Below are positions 27,732 through 37,748 of a stretch of DNA of 64,000 bases, piece after piece. Numbering within the stretch: the stretch's first letter is position 1; every line of letters starts with the position of its first letter. Made by a program: the position numbers and the translations under genes. The DNA is from Pseudomonas sp. DC1.2 (GTDB lineage Bacteria; Pseudomonadota; Gammaproteobacteria; Pseudomonadales; Pseudomonadaceae): the NCBI RefSeq assembly GCF_034351645.1, contig NZ_CP133782.1, positions 4,680,001 through 4,744,000 of the forward strand. The letters run 5' to 3'. The notes below the pieces were generated by a model, which saw nothing but the letters and a program-made list of their open reading frames with translations, ran no database searches and was not told the DNA's origin.

Positions 27732-28103
27732 TTACAAGAACAATAACAAGCAATGCAAAAGACAATAAAAATAAGACGAATCGACTCACGCACAATAAAA
27801 ACAAGACGGCGAGAGGCGCAGCTAACTGATTCTTTTGGAGAGGCGTTGTATTTGGGGCTTGCCCCACGACCAGGCCGAGAACAACAAAAACTGTCCTAAG
27901 ACAGAGCCTGAACTGGTTGGATCGCAAGATCACTGCAACACAGCGACCAAAGCAATCCGTTTGCTCTTGGCTCCCGATTGGGAGGGCCATGAAGGAAAAG
28001 CTTCATGGCATGGGCATTTAACAAAAACAAAAAGCCCGAAACCTATAATAAAAATAGAGCATGCAACTACTTCTTGGGGAGCTTCGGCTCCCCTTGTAGT
28101 TTC
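27732..28103 (+). ncRNA. crcZ: CrcZ small RNA, antagonist of the Crc/Hfq catabolite repression complex
   Basis: About 370 nt between cbrB and pcnB, the conserved crcZ locus. The RNA sequesters Hfq/Crc when CbrAB is active, relieving catabolite repression. I count six A-rich 'CA' motifs of the AAnAAnAA type: 27736-27749, 27764-27774, 27794-27804, 27880-27890, 28020-28033 and 28045-28056. Between them are hairpins, including CATGAAG/CTTCATG around 27989-28010. The 5' end comes from the sigma-54 promoter and the 3' end from the terminator hairpin. There is no plausible coding frame. Confidence 0.92.
28065..28103 (+). terminator. crcZ 3' terminator hairpin
   Basis: The GGGGAGC-TTCG-GCTCCCC stem-loop (28076-28093) is extended by an outer ACTAC/GTAGT pairing. 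The T tract is only three long, so termination may be imperfect. Confidence 0.75.
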
Positions 28104-28270
28104 TGCGATTCCTGAAAGCACCTGCCAGAGGCTTCTTTGCACGGTGTCGCCACTATCCTCATCAGGCTGGCGCAGCTTCCTACACCATCCCCCGACTAAA
28201 TGCTAGAATCCCGGCCCATCATGCGGTCATTCTTTGTTATGGCCGAACATTCCTTCAAACAGTGCATCCC

Positions 28271-29674
28271 ATGCTGAAGAAGTTGTTCCAGTCATTCCGT
28301 TCTCCCAAGCGTCATACGCAACACATCCGCAGCACGCCTGAAGTGCTCAATAGCGGCCAACATTCGCTGCAAAAGGCGCAATTCAGCCGTTACGCGGTCA
28401 ATATCGTCGAGCGCCTGCAGAACGCCGGTTACCAGGCCTACCTGGTCGGCGGTTGTGTGCGTGACATGCTGCTCGGTATCACACCGAAAGATTTCGACGT
28501 TGCCACCAGTGCCACGCCGGAACAGATACGCGCCGAATTCCGCAATGCGCGGATCATCGGTCGTCGCTTCAAACTGGTACACATCCACTTCGGGCGTGAA
28601 ATCATTGAAGTCGCGACCTTTCGCGCCAATCACCCGCAAAACGACGAAGAGGAAGACAGCAACCAGTCCTCGCGCAACGAAAGCGGGCGCATTCTGCGCG
28701 ATAACGTCTATGGCTCCCTGGAAGAAGACGCGCAACGTCGCGACTTCACCATCAATGCACTCTATTACGACCCGGTCAGCGAACGCATTCTCGATTACGC
28801 CAACGGCGTACACGACATCCGTAATCACCTGATCCGCTTGATCGGCGACCCGAAGCAACGCTACCAGGAAGACCCGGTACGGATGCTGCGGGCGGTGCGT
28901 TTCGCGGCGAAGCTCAATTTCGGTATTGAAAAACACAGTGCGGCTCCGATCCGCGAGCTGGCACCGATGCTGCGCGAGATTCCATCGGCCCGCCTGTTTG
29001 AAGAGGTGCTCAAGCTGTTCCTCTCCGGCCATGCCGCCGATACGTTCGAGATGCTGGTCGACTTGCAGTTGTTCGATCCGTTGTTCCCGGCCAGTGCAGA
29101 GGCCCTGGAATACAACCCGACCTACACCCATACGCTGATCAGCGAAGCACTGGTCAACACCGACCTGCGGATCAAGCAGAACAAACCGGTGACCCCGGCG
29201 TTCCTGTTTGCCGCATTGCTCTGGCCTGCGCTCCCCGGCCGTGTACTGCGCCTGCAAGAACGCGGCATGCCGCCGATTCCGGCGATGCAGGAAGCGGCGC
29301 ACGAGTTGATTGCCGAACAATGCCAGCGGATCGCGATTCCGAAACGCTTCACCCTGCCGATCCGCGAGATCTGGGACATGCAGGAGCGCCTGCCACGTCG
29401 CAGCGGCAAGCGCGCAGACCTGTTGCTGGACAATCCACGCTTCCGTGCCGGTTACGATTTTCTACTGCTGCGCGAAAGCGCCGGCGAGCAGACCGATGAC
29501 TTGGGCGAATGGTGGACGGATTATCAGGACGCCAACGACAGTGAGCGTCGGGACATGATCCGCGACCTTAGCGGCAAGGAAGAAGGGGGCAGCGGTGCTC
29601 CACGTAAACGTCGCCGCAGCGGCGGTGCCAAGCGCAAACGCGCCGCCGGGGCGCCGAGCACCACAGGCGAGTAA
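28271..29674 (+). CDS. pcnB: Poly(A) polymerase I
   Basis: The 467-residue polymerase adds 3' A-tails that mark RNAs for decay. The nucleotidyltransferase motif is 'AYLVGGCVRDMLLGITPKDFDVATSATP' (given in part), with the G-G and D-x-D metal ligands, followed by the RNA-binding helical domain. The basic C-terminal tail ('PRKRRRSGGAKRKRAAG') is typical of PcnB rather than CCA enzymes. I use the ATG at 28271; a GTG three codons earlier is possible, and neither has a good ribosome site. It lies 3 bp before folK. Confidence 0.95.
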   Translation: MLKKLFQSFRSPKRHTQHIRSTPEVLNSGQHSLQKAQFSRYAVNIVERLQNAGYQAYLVGGCVRDMLLGITPKDFDVATSATPEQIRAEFRNARIIGRRFKLVHIHFGREIIEVATFRANHPQNDEEEDSNQSSRNESGRILRDNVYGSLEEDAQRRDFTINALYYDPVSERILDYANGVHDIRNHLIRLIGDPKQRYQEDPVRMLRAVRFAAKLNFGIEKHSAAPIRELAPMLREIPSARLFEEVLKLFLSGHAADTFEMLVDLQLFDPLFPASAEALEYNPTYTHTLISEALVNTDLRIKQNKPVTPAFLFAALLWPALPGRVLRLQERGMPPIPAMQEAAHELIAEQCQRIAIPKRFTLPIREIWDMQERLPRRSGKRADLLLDNPRFRAGYDFLLLRESAGEQTDDLGEWWTDYQDANDSERRDMIRDLSGKEEGGSGAPRKRRRSGGAKRKRAAGAPSTTGE

Positions 29675-29677
29675 TCC

Positions 29678-30163
29678 ATGGAACGCATCTACATCGGCAT
29701 GGGCAGCAATCTGGCTGACCCTGCCGAACAATTGCGCAGCGCCGTCGAGGCGCTGGCGCAGTTGCCGCAGACCACGCTGTCCGGGGTCTCTGCGTTCTAT
29801 CAGAGCGACTCATTGCTGCCAGGGCAACCGCGTTATACCAACGCGGTCGCCGCCCTCGACAGCCACCTAACACCGCTGGACCTACTGGATGCGCTGCAAG
29901 CTATCGAGAACGAGCAGGGCCGCGAACGCCTTGAACGCTGGGGCCCACGCACGCTGGACCTGGATATTGTGCTGTTCGGTGACCGCCTGATCGACGAGCC
30001 TCGCCTCAAAGTTCCGCACTACCACTTGCAGGAACGCGCCTTTGTGCTCTATCCACTGGCCGAACTGGCGCCTGCGGATCTGCGTCTGGCCGATGGCCGC
30101 ACACTGTGTGAATTGCTGGCGGCCTGCCCGTTTGTCGGACTGGAGCGCCTCCCGCTGAATTGA
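29678..30163 (+). CDS. folK: 2-amino-4-hydroxy-6-hydroxymethyldihydropteridine pyrophosphokinase
   Basis: The 161-residue HPPK transfers pyrophosphate from ATP to the pterin in folate synthesis. The signature 'RWGPRTLDLDIVLFGD' contains the two Mg-binding aspartates. The N-terminal 'YIGMGSNLADPAEQLRSAVEAL' is the family opening. Three bases separate it from pcnB, so they form an operon. Confidence 0.97.
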   Translation: MERIYIGMGSNLADPAEQLRSAVEALAQLPQTTLSGVSAFYQSDSLLPGQPRYTNAVAALDSHLTPLDLLDALQAIENEQGRERLERWGPRTLDLDIVLFGDRLIDEPRLKVPHYHLQERAFVLYPLAELAPADLRLADGRTLCELLAACPFVGLERLPLN

Positions 30164-30450
30164 CACAAATCCCTTGCTCGCTCCCACGCTGGTTTATATA
30201 GCGCCACAAAAACCTGCTGAATCGCATCAGTTACCCCGGTAACACCTTCCCCGTAACAATGCGGTAACACACACAATTGACTTCCCGAGGTCTCCTCACG
30301 ACTATAGGCGTCCCGCTGCCGCCAACGCGGCGCTAAAGGGCGCAATCCAGGCCTTATAAGCACGACAAAAGACCGTGCGCCTGAGTACATGACGAATCAC
30401 GCGCGTTACTCGCAGTAGTTTCCATAGCGCCTGAACGAGGATTTTTTTAC
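30164..30450. promoter_or_regulatory. panB upstream region with GTAAC repeats
   Basis: 287 bases without a gene. A half-REP (TTGCTCGCTCCCACGC) is at 30174-30189. Three GTAACA units lie at 30239, 30253 and 30264, the first being part of a perfect palindrome GTTACCCCGGTAAC (30230-30243). A TTGACT near 30278 and an ACTATA about 18 bases later could be a weak promoter. GAGGA precedes panB at 30436-30440. Confidence 0.4.
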
Positions 30451-31251
30451 ATGCCAGCCATCACCCTGACCACGCTCCAGAGCCTCAAGCAAAAAGGTGA
30501 AAAAATCACCATGCTGACCTGCTATGACGCGACCTTCGCCAACGCCTGCAACACTGCCGGCGTCGAAGTGCTGCTGGTGGGCGACTCCCTCGGCATGGTC
30601 TTGCAAGGTCACGACAGCACCCTGCCCGTTACTACCGCTGAAATGGCCTACCACGTGGCCGCCGTCAAGCGCGGTAATACCGAGGCCTTGATCCTCGCCG
30701 ACCTGCCCTTCATGGCCAACGCAACCCTTGAGCAAACCATGATCAACAGCGCCACGCTGATGCAGGCTGGCGCACACATGATCAAAGTCGAGGGCGCCCT
30801 TTGGCTGGCGGAGTCCATTCGCCTGCTCGCCGAGCGCGGTGTACCGGTTTGCGCGCACATGGGGCTGACCCCTCAAGCCGTGAACATTCTTGGCGGTTAT
30901 AAAGTCCAGGGTCGCAACGAGAACCAGGCGCGGCAGATGCGTGCCGATGCCATCGCCCTGGAGCAGGCCGGCGCCTCAATGTTGCTGCTGGAGTGCGTAC
31001 CGAGTGAACTGGCCCTGGAAATCACTCAAGCGGTGAAGATTCCAGTGATCGGTATCGGCGCCGGCAGCGCCACCGACGGCCAGGTACTGGTTCTTCACGA
31101 CATGCTCGGCCTGTCCATCACGGGCCGCGTGCCGAAGTTCGTAAAAAACTTCATGACCGGACAAGAGAGCATTCAGGCAGCCCTGAGTGCCTATGTCGCC
31201 GAAGTCAAAGCGGTTACGTTCCCTGGTATCGAACACGGATTCTCTGCATGA
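30451..31251 (+). CDS. panB: 3-methyl-2-oxobutanoate hydroxymethyltransferase
   Basis: It makes ketopantoate from ketoisovalerate and methylene-THF, the first committed step to pantothenate. The 266-residue TIM barrel carries '[30 protein letters not shown]' (in part) with metal ligands, and '[22 protein letters not shown]'. The start is preceded by GAGGA. Its stop overlaps panC by four bases (ATGA). Confidence 0.97.
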   Translation: MPAITLTTLQSLKQKGEKITMLTCYDATFANACNTAGVEVLLVGDSLGMVLQGHDSTLPVTTAEMAYHVAAVKRGNTEALILADLPFMANATLEQTMINSATLMQAGAHMIKVEGALWLAESIRLLAERGVPVCAHMGLTPQAVNILGGYKVQGRNENQARQMRADAIALEQAGASMLLLECVPSELALEITQAVKIPVIGIGAGSATDGQVLVLHDMLGLSITGRVPKFVKNFMTGQESIQAALSAYVAEVKAVTFPGIEHGFSA

Positions 31252-32102
31252 ACACCGTAAAAACCGTCCGCGAACTGCGGGCCGCCGTAGCCCGCGCCCG
31301 CAGTGAAGGCAAACGCATCGGCTTCGTACCGACCATGGGCAATCTGCACAGCGGTCATGTCGCGCTGGTGACCAAAGCCACCCAACGGGTGGACTTCGTG
31401 GTCGCGAGTATCTTCGTCAATCCGCTGCAATTCGGCGCAGGCGAAGACCTCGATAAATACCCGCGTACCCTGGCAACAGATCAGGAAAAACTACTCCAGG
31501 CCGGCTGCCAACTGTTGTTCGCGCCGACTGTGAGCGAAATGTACCCCGATGGCCTGGCAGGCCAGACCCGTGTCAGTGTTCCGCAACTGTCCGAAGGCCT
31601 GTGCGGTGCCAGCCGCCCAGGGCATTTCGAAGGCGTGGCGACGGTGGTCAGCAAGCTGTTCAACATGGTCCAACCGGACCTCGCCATCTTCGGTCAGAAA
31701 GATTTCCAGCAACTGGCCGTGATTCGCGCGCTGGTGCATGACCTGAACATGCCCATCCAGATCATCGGCGAACCGACTGTACGGGCCGCCGACGGCTTGG
31801 CGCTGTCGTCGCGTAATGGTTTCCTCAGTGAAGAACAACGCGCGACCGCACCCGTGGTGTATCGCACGCTGTCGTCGATTGCCGAAGCCATTAAACAAGG
31901 TCATCGCGACTATCCGACGCTGATTGACACGCAGATCAAACAGCTCGAAGCGGCTGGTTTGCGTGCTGATTACCTGGAAATTCGCCACGCCCTGACCTTG
32001 CGTCCGGCGACCGTGGAAGATAGGGACTTGGTGATTCTAGTGGCCGCATTTTTGGGCACAACACGGTTGATCGACAACGTGCATCTGAACCTCGACACCT
32101 AA
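31248..32102 (+). CDS. panC: Pantothenate synthetase (pantoate--beta-alanine ligase)
   Basis: The 284-residue ligase joins pantoate and beta-alanine using ATP. The HIGH-like motif is in '[16 protein letters not shown]', the pantoate/ATP loop in 'VFRPDL'-like '[19 protein letters not shown]', and KMSKS-like 'LSSRNGFLS'. Translational overlap with panB. The enzyme uses beta-alanine produced by PanD downstream. Confidence 0.97.
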   Translation: MNTVKTVRELRAAVARARSEGKRIGFVPTMGNLHSGHVALVTKATQRVDFVVASIFVNPLQFGAGEDLDKYPRTLATDQEKLLQAGCQLLFAPTVSEMYPDGLAGQTRVSVPQLSEGLCGASRPGHFEGVATVVSKLFNMVQPDLAIFGQKDFQQLAVIRALVHDLNMPIQIIGEPTVRAADGLALSSRNGFLSEEQRATAPVVYRTLSSIAEAIKQGHRDYPTLIDTQIKQLEAAGLRADYLEIRHALTLRPATVEDRDLVILVAAFLGTTRLIDNVHLNLDT

Positions 32103-32120
32103 ACAGCGCAGTCCCACCCT

Positions 32121-32212
32121 ATGGGCGCGTGCTCGCGATGACGGCTTAACATTCAACGCACCTGTTGACTGACAGTCCGCTGTCGCGAGCAAGCTCGCTA
32201 CCATTGGTTTGT
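32121..32212. repeat. REP dyad between panC and panD
   Basis: Two REP units in opposite orientation: GCGCGTGCTCGCGATGACGG (about 32125-32144) and CGCGAGCAAGCTCGCTACCA (about 32183-32202). Convergent REP pairs (REPINs) are typical of P. fluorescens group genomes. The element separates panC from panD by about 190 bp. Confidence 0.75.
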
Positions 32213-32293
32213 GCCAGCGTCCATAGCGTATTGCTGCCCACAAAACGTTCGGGCAAACTGCCCGCCGTTCGATTCCGACCTGGAAACACACAC

Positions 32294-32674
32294 ATGCACG
32301 CCATCATGCTCAAGGCCAAGCTGCACCGCGCCGAAGTCACCCACGCCGTACTTGATTACGAAGGTTCCTGCGCCATTGATGGCGAATGGCTGGACCTGTC
32401 CGGCATCCGTGAATACGAACAGATCCAGATCTATAACGTCGACAACGGCGAACGCTTCACCACCTACGCGATTCGCGGCGAAGAAGGTTCACGCATGATC
32501 TCGGTCAACGGCGCAGCGGCCCATAAAGCCAAGGTTGGCGATCGAGTGATCATTTGCGCTTACGCCCACTACAGCGAAGCCGAATTGCTCAACTTCAAGC
32601 CACGCATGCTTTACATGGCGCCGGGCAATGAACTGAGCCACACCAGCAATGCCATTCCAGTCCAGGTTGCCTGA
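32294..32674 (+). CDS. panD: Aspartate 1-decarboxylase
   Basis: The 126-residue pyruvoyl enzyme makes beta-alanine from aspartate. The Gly-Ser self-cleavage site is in '[11 protein letters not shown]' (Gly24-Ser25), which generates the pyruvoyl group. The start ATG at 32294 begins the family's '[18 protein letters not shown]'; a longer upstream frame would run through the REP dyad and is rejected. The gene completes panBCD. Confidence 0.96.
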   Translation: MHAIMLKAKLHRAEVTHAVLDYEGSCAIDGEWLDLSGIREYEQIQIYNVDNGERFTTYAIRGEEGSRMISVNGAAAHKAKVGDRVIICAYAHYSEAELLNFKPRMLYMAPGNELSHTSNAIPVQVA

Positions 32675-32712
32675 GCGCACCCACAATTCTGCGCACTGAA
32701 CGCACTCGCCTG

Positions 32713-32740
32713 TTGTCTGAGCTGACGGCGCTGGTATAAA
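32713..32740 (+). promoter_or_regulatory. Candidate sigma-70 promoter of pgi
   Basis: TTGTCT (32713-32718), 16-bp spacer, TATAAA (32735-32740). It lies about 180 bp before the pgi start, leaving a long leader; the remaining intergenic sequence to 32922 shows nothing else that I recognise. Confidence 0.55.
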
Positions 32741-32922
32741 AAAGTACCGGTCGCAGGATAGACAAAGCCAAGACAGATCAACACGCGAGGTTTACTGTTA
32801 CCGCCCTGCGCTATTTAATCGTCTCCAGGCAAATTGACCGGGCATTACCTAACCAATGGTCGGGACATTCCGGGATCTTCAGTGTCTTAAAGGCAGTTCA
32901 AGTAAAAAGGAAAATCGCAGCG

Positions 32923-34587
32923 ATGGCGTACTACCGCACTCCTCACGACGTTACCGCTCTGCCCGCCTGGCAAGCGTTGAAAGATCACCGCCAAGCCATG
33001 CAGGATTTCAGCATGCGCGAAGCCTTTAATGCCGATCCGCAGCGCTTCACGCAATTCACCCTCAGCAGCTGTGGCCTGTTTCTCGATTACTCGAAGAACC
33101 TGATCAACACCCAGACCCGCAATCTGCTGGTGGGCCTGGCCAACGAAGTCGATCTCAAGGGCGCAATCAAAGCGCTGTTTGACGGCGAAATCGTCAACTC
33201 CTCCGAAGGTCGTCCGGCGCTGCACACTGCGCTGCGTCGTCCAGTGGGCGATAAGCTGTCGGTCAACGGCGTCAATGTGATGCCGGACGTGCATAAAGTG
33301 CTGAACCAGATCACCGACCTCGTGGGCCGCATTCACGACGGTCTGTGGCGCGGTTACACCGAGAAACCGATCACTGACGTGGTGAACATCGGTATCGGTG
33401 GCTCGTTCCTCGGCCCTGAGCTGGTTTCCGAAGCGCTGCTGTCCTACGCTCAAAAAGGCGTGCGCTGCCACTACCTGGCGAACATCGACGGCAGTGAGTT
33501 CCACGAACTGACCATGAAGCTGCGCGCCGAGACCACGTTGTTCATCGTCTCGTCGAAATCGTTCAATACCCTCGAAACCCTGAAAAACGCTCAGGCCGCA
33601 CGCGCCTGGTACTTGGCTCAGGGGGGCTCGGAAGCCGAGTTGTATCGCCACTTCATCGCGGTATCGAGCAACAACGCTGCGGCCGTGGCGTTCGGTATCC
33701 GTGAAGAAAACATCTTCCCGATGTGGGACTGGGTCGGCGGACGTTATTCGCTGTGGTCGGCTATTGGTCTGCCGATTGCCCTGGCCATCGGCATGTCGAA
33801 CTTCAAGGAACTGCTGTCCGGTGCCTACACCATGGACCAGCATTTCCAGAGCGCACCGTTCGAACAGAACATGCCGGTACTGCTGGCGTTGCTCGGTGTC
33901 TGGTACGGCAACTTCTGGGGCGCGCAAAGCCACGCGATCCTGCCGTATGACCACTACCTGCGCAACATCACCAAGCACTTGCAACAGTTGGACATGGAAT
34001 CCAACGGCAAGAGCGTGCGCCAGGACGGGACTCCCGTGTCGACCGATACCGGACCGGTGATCTGGGGAGGGGTGGGCTGCAACGGCCAGCATGCCTACCA
34101 CCAGTTGCTGCACCAAGGGACCCAACTGATCCCGGCCGATTTCATCGTACCGATCGTCAGCTTTAATCCGGTGTCCGACCACCATCAGTGGCTGTACGCC
34201 AACTGCTTGTCCCAGAGCCAAGCACTGATGCTCGGCAAGACCCGCGCCGAGGCCGAGGCCGAGCTGCGTGACAAGGGCATGAGCGAAGACGACGTACAAA
34301 AACTCGCGCCGCACAAAGTGATCCCGGGCAACCGTCCAAGTAACACGTTGGTGGTAGAACGCATCAGCCCGCGTCGTCTCGGCGCTCTGGTGGCGCTGTA
34401 CGAACACAAAGTGTTTGTGCAAAGCGTGGTCTGGGGCATCAATGCCTTCGATCAGTGGGGCGTGGAACTGGGCAAAGAACTGGGCAAAGGCGTTTACAAC
34501 CGCTTGGTCGGCAGCGAAGAAGCACCCGCTGACGATGCATCCACTCAAGGCCTGATCAACTACTTCCGCGGTCGTCACCGCGGTTGA
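32923..34587 (+). CDS. pgi: Glucose-6-phosphate isomerase
   Basis: It interconverts glucose-6-P and fructose-6-P in the cytoplasm. The 554-residue protein has both PGI signatures: '[21 protein letters not shown]' (in part) and the sugar-phosphate site '[14 protein letters not shown]', with a catalytic Glu/His region in '[20 protein letters not shown]'. In pseudomonads, which use the Entner-Doudoroff route, it works mainly in recycling and gluconeogenesis. The length is normal. Confidence 0.97.
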   Translation: MAYYRTPHDVTALPAWQALKDHRQAMQDFSMREAFNADPQRFTQFTLSSCGLFLDYSKNLINTQTRNLLVGLANEVDLKGAIKALFDGEIVNSSEGRPALHTALRRPVGDKLSVNGVNVMPDVHKVLNQITDLVGRIHDGLWRGYTEKPITDVVNIGIGGSFLGPELVSEALLSYAQKGVRCHYLANIDGSEFHELTMKLRAETTLFIVSSKSFNTLETLKNAQAARAWYLAQGGSEAELYRHFIAVSSNNAAAVAFGIREENIFPMWDWVGGRYSLWSAIGLPIALAIGMSNFKELLSGAYTMDQHFQSAPFEQNMPVLLALLGVWYGNFWGAQSHAILPYDHYLRNITKHLQQLDMESNGKSVRQDGTPVSTDTGPVIWGGVGCNGQHAYHQLLHQGTQLIPADFIVPIVSFNPVSDHHQWLYANCLSQSQALMLGKTRAEAEAELRDKGMSEDDVQKLAPHKVIPGNRPSNTLVVERISPRRLGALVALYEHKVFVQSVVWGINAFDQWGVELGKELGKGVYNRLVGSEEAPADDASTQGLINYFRGRHRG

Positions 34588-34610
34588 TCTAACGCCTCAT
34601 GGCCCCACCC

Positions 34611-34638
34611 GGTGGGAGCGAGTTTGCTCGCTCTCACC
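34611..34638. repeat. REP element
   Basis: GGTGGGAGCGAGTTTGCTCG continuing to CTCTCACC forms a near-perfect palindrome between pgi and acs. It is the best-conserved REP of the window. Confidence 0.85.
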
Positions 34639-34717
34639 GTTGTTTTGTGCATGACTTGAACCCGCTTGGCACACGGCGCATCTTTACCTTGTCGTAAAAC
34701 AAGAATAAGGAACCGTC

Positions 34718-36655
34718 ATGTTCGATATCAGTACGTTCCCCAACGCCGATGCCGTCCGCCGGTCAGCGCATTTGAGCCAAGACGACTACCACCGTCTATA
34801 CCGCCAATCCGTCGAACACCCAAGTACCTTCTGGGCCGAACAGGCCACGCGTTTTCTTGACTGGAGTGCGCCCTGGCAGACCGTCCAGCGCTATGACCTG
34901 AAAACCGGTGAAGCCAGCTGGTTTGCCGGCGGCCAATTGAACGTCAGTTACAACTGCATCGACCGCCACCTGGAAAAGCGTGGCGATCAGATCGCAATCA
35001 TCTGGGAAGGCGACAGTCCGGTCGAATCGGCCCAGATCACCTACAAAAAGCTCCATCACAACGTGTGTCGTCTGGCCAACGTGCTGAAAAGCCGTGGCGT
35101 AAAGAAAGGCGATCGGGTGTGTATTTACATGCCAATGATTCCCGAAGCAGCCTACGCGATGCTCGCCTGCGCCCGGATTGGCGCCGTGCATTCAGTGGTG
35201 TTCGGCGGTTTCTCTCCGGATTCCCTGCGAGACCGCATTCTCGACGCTGATTGCCGAACCGTCATCACCGCCGATGAAGGCGTGCGCGGCGGCAAATTCG
35301 TGCCGCTCAAGCACAACGTCGACCAAGCGCTGCAAAGCTGTCCGGCCGTCAGCACCGTGATCATCGTCGAGCGAACCCAGGGCGACGTGAAGTGGGTCGA
35401 GGGCCGTGACCTCTGGTATCACCAGGCCTTGCGCGATGTCGAAGACGATTGCCCGCCCGAGCCAATGAACGCCGAAGACCCGCTGTTTATCCTCTACACC
35501 TCCGGCAGCACGGGCAAACCCAAAGGCGTGCTGCACACCACCGGCGGCTATCTGCTGCAAGCGGCGATGACCTTCAAGTACGTACTCGATTACCGCGACG
35601 GCGAAGTCTTCTGGTGTACCGCCGACGTAGGCTGGGTCACCGGCCACAGCTACATCGTCTATGGCCCGCTGGCCAACGGCGCGACCACACTAATATTCGA
35701 AGGCGTGCCGAGTTATCCGAATAGCTCGCGCTTCTGGCAAGTGATCGACAAACACCACGTCAACATTTTCTACACCGCACCCACCGCACTGCGCGCCCTG
35801 ATGCGTGAAGGCCCCGAACCGTTGAAGGCAACTTCCCGCGAAAGCCTGCGACTACTCGGCAGCGTCGGTGAGCCGATTAACCCAGAGGCGTGGGACTGGT
35901 ACTTCAATGTCGTGGGCAAACAGCGTTGCCCCATCGTTGATACCTGGTGGCAGACCGAAACTGGCGCCATCATGCTCAGCCCGTTGGTGAGCGCGCAACG
36001 GATCAAACCCGGTTGTGCGGCGCAGCCGATGTTCGGCGTGCAACCGGTGCTGCTCGACGAACACGGCAAGGAAATCAGAGGCGCCGGCAGCGGTGTATTG
36101 GCCATCAAGTCCAGTTGGCCTGCGCAAATTCGCAGTATCTACGGCGACCCGCAGCGGATGGTCGACACCTATTTCAAACCCTACCCCGGCTACTACTTCA
36201 CCGGCGACGGCGCACGGCGTGACGAGGATGGCGATTACTGGATCACCGGACGCATCGACGACGTGATCAATGTGTCCGGGCACCGCATCGGCACCGCTGA
36301 AGTGGAAAGCGCACTGGTGCTGCACGACAGCATCGCCGAGGCGGCGATGGTCGGTTATCCCCACGACGTCAAAGGCCAAGGCATCTATGCCTTCGTCACG
36401 CCCATGAACGGCACCGAACCCAACGACGAACTGAAAAAACAACTGCTGGCCTGCGTCAGCAAGGAAATCGGCAGCTTCGCTAAACCGGACCTGATTCAAT
36501 GGGCGCCGGCCTTGCCGAAAACGCGTTCGGGCAAGATCATGCGGCGCATTCTGCGCAAGATTGCCTGCAACGAACTGGACAGCCTGGGTGACACCTCGAC
36601 GCTCGCTGATCCGAGCGTGGTCCAGGGCTTGATCGACAAGCGCCTGAACCTGTGA
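34718..36655 (+). CDS. acsB: Acetyl-CoA synthetase
   Basis: The 645-residue adenylate-forming enzyme activates acetate. The P-loop-like motif is '[18 protein letters not shown]', with '[12 protein letters not shown]' (A5) and '[24 protein letters not shown]' (A8 hinge, in part). The regulatory acetylation lysine is in '[12 protein letters not shown]'. AAGGA precedes the ATG. The position after pgi matches acsB of P. aeruginosa; a paralogous acsA is expected elsewhere. Confidence 0.95.
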   Translation: MFDISTFPNADAVRRSAHLSQDDYHRLYRQSVEHPSTFWAEQATRFLDWSAPWQTVQRYDLKTGEASWFAGGQLNVSYNCIDRHLEKRGDQIAIIWEGDSPVESAQITYKKLHHNVCRLANVLKSRGVKKGDRVCIYMPMIPEAAYAMLACARIGAVHSVVFGGFSPDSLRDRILDADCRTVITADEGVRGGKFVPLKHNVDQALQSCPAVSTVIIVERTQGDVKWVEGRDLWYHQALRDVEDDCPPEPMNAEDPLFILYTSGSTGKPKGVLHTTGGYLLQAAMTFKYVLDYRDGEVFWCTADVGWVTGHSYIVYGPLANGATTLIFEGVPSYPNSSRFWQVIDKHHVNIFYTAPTALRALMREGPEPLKATSRESLRLLGSVGEPINPEAWDWYFNVVGKQRCPIVDTWWQTETGAIMLSPLVSAQRIKPGCAAQPMFGVQPVLLDEHGKEIRGAGSGVLAIKSSWPAQIRSIYGDPQRMVDTYFKPYPGYYFTGDGARRDEDGDYWITGRIDDVINVSGHRIGTAEVESALVLHDSIAEAAMVGYPHDVKGQGIYAFVTPMNGTEPNDELKKQLLACVSKEIGSFAKPDLIQWAPALPKTRSGKIMRRILRKIACNELDSLGDTSTLADPSVVQGLIDKRLNL

Positions 36656-36675
36656 CCGTGTGCTTTACAATCCCC

Positions 36676-36697
36676 GCGCGGCGCTTGATTGCCGCGC
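36676..36697 (+). terminator. Hairpin downstream of acs
   Basis: A 7-bp stem GCGCGGC/GCCGCGC with an eight-base loop lies 20 bp after the stop; there is no T run, so it may only slow polymerase or protect the mRNA. Confidence 0.4.
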
Positions 36698-36720
36698 AGC
36701 CCTTTCGCCACTGAGTCGCC

Positions 36721-37593
36721 ATGGAATTTATCCGTACCCGCATCGAAACCCAAGTCATGAGCCTGACGGGCCTGTCCCTCGGCACCCTGGACCTGGAAAA
36801 CCCCAAGGGCGACCCCGGGCTATTCGGGCCTGACTCCGTGAGCTGGCAAGTCCATGGGGATTTCACCAGCATGCTGATCGGTGGTATCAGCGCCTTGATG
36901 CTGCAAGCCCTGCACCCCTTGGCCCTGGCAGGAGTCTGGGATCACTCGAATTTCCGTGAAGACATGCTCGGTCGATTGCGCCGCACCGGGCAGTTCATTT
37001 CTGGCACCACCTTTGGTTCGACCAAAGACGCCGACTGGCTGATCGAGAAAGTGCGCACCATTCACCTGCAAGTGGTCGGCACTGCGCCGGACGGTAGGCC
37101 CTATGCCGCCAGCGACCCGGAACTGCTGACCTGGGTGCATGTGGCAGAGGTCAGCAACTTCCTCGCCGCGCATTTGCGCTACCGCAATCCGCAGCTGTCG
37201 CTGGCAGACCAGGATCGCTACTACCGGGAAATAGCGCAGGTCGCCGAGCGGCTGGGCGCTCGGAACGTTCCGCGCTCACGCGAGGAAGTTGCCGGCTACC
37301 TTGAACGCATTCGCCCACAACTGTTGTGCGACGAACGCAGTCGCGAAGTGTTGCGACTGCTATTGAACGCTCCCTCCCCCAGCCGCCTCGCCAAACCATT
37401 TGGCAGTTTGATGATGCGGGCCGGCATCGACTTGCTGCCGCATTGGGCCGCAGATCTGCTCGGCGTCAGTCAAAGTCCGCTGCAACGCACGCTGATCCGC
37501 GCCAGCGTCAACCGCAGCGCGCCGATGCTGCGCTGGGCCGTGCGTAACGGTTCGGTGCAGCGGGCCAAACGACGGATGGGATTGCCCTGCTGA
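36721..37593 (+). CDS. Oxygenase MpaB-family (DUF2236) protein
   Basis: The 290-residue protein matches DUF2236: 'DFTSMLIGGISALMLQALHPLALAGVWDHS' (in part), with the conserved H-P and W-D-H-S residues, and 'TWVHVAEVSNFLAAHLRY'. Members include latex-clearing proteins and MpaB, some of which bind heme b through conserved histidines. The substrate here is unknown. No signal peptide is evident. Confidence 0.85.
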   Translation: MEFIRTRIETQVMSLTGLSLGTLDLENPKGDPGLFGPDSVSWQVHGDFTSMLIGGISALMLQALHPLALAGVWDHSNFREDMLGRLRRTGQFISGTTFGSTKDADWLIEKVRTIHLQVVGTAPDGRPYAASDPELLTWVHVAEVSNFLAAHLRYRNPQLSLADQDRYYREIAQVAERLGARNVPRSREEVAGYLERIRPQLLCDERSREVLRLLLNAPSPSRLAKPFGSLMMRAGIDLLPHWAADLLGVSQSPLQRTLIRASVNRSAPMLRWAVRNGSVQRAKRRMGLPC

Positions 37594-37656
37594 AAACTTA
37601 AACGCTTCGCGAGCAGCCTAGTCCTCACCGTCGATGTATGTCGCTCATCAAGCCGC

Positions 37657-37681
37657 GTGGAAGCGAGTCTGCGCGCGAAGG
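37657..37681. repeat. Degenerate REP element
   Basis: GTGGAAGCGAGTCTGCGCGCGAAGG resembles the REP at 34611 but with several changes in the right arm. It lies between the DUF2236 and methyltransferase genes. Confidence 0.5.
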
Positions 37682-37748
37682 GAGCACCTCGGTCCCGCGC
37701 CAAGCTGTTAAACTCTCGCGCCAAATTCCCTCCTGCAAGGCGCCCAGC

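Noticed and set aside
32887..34578. 563-codon minus-strand frame opposite pgi
   Set aside because: Antisense to a full-length glucose-6-phosphate isomerase; no motif, no ribosome site, composition typical of a shadow frame.
34670..34690. Sigma-54-like TGGCACA upstream of acs
   Set aside because: The downstream GC is at the wrong distance (GG-N8-GC), so the -24/-12 geometry fails.
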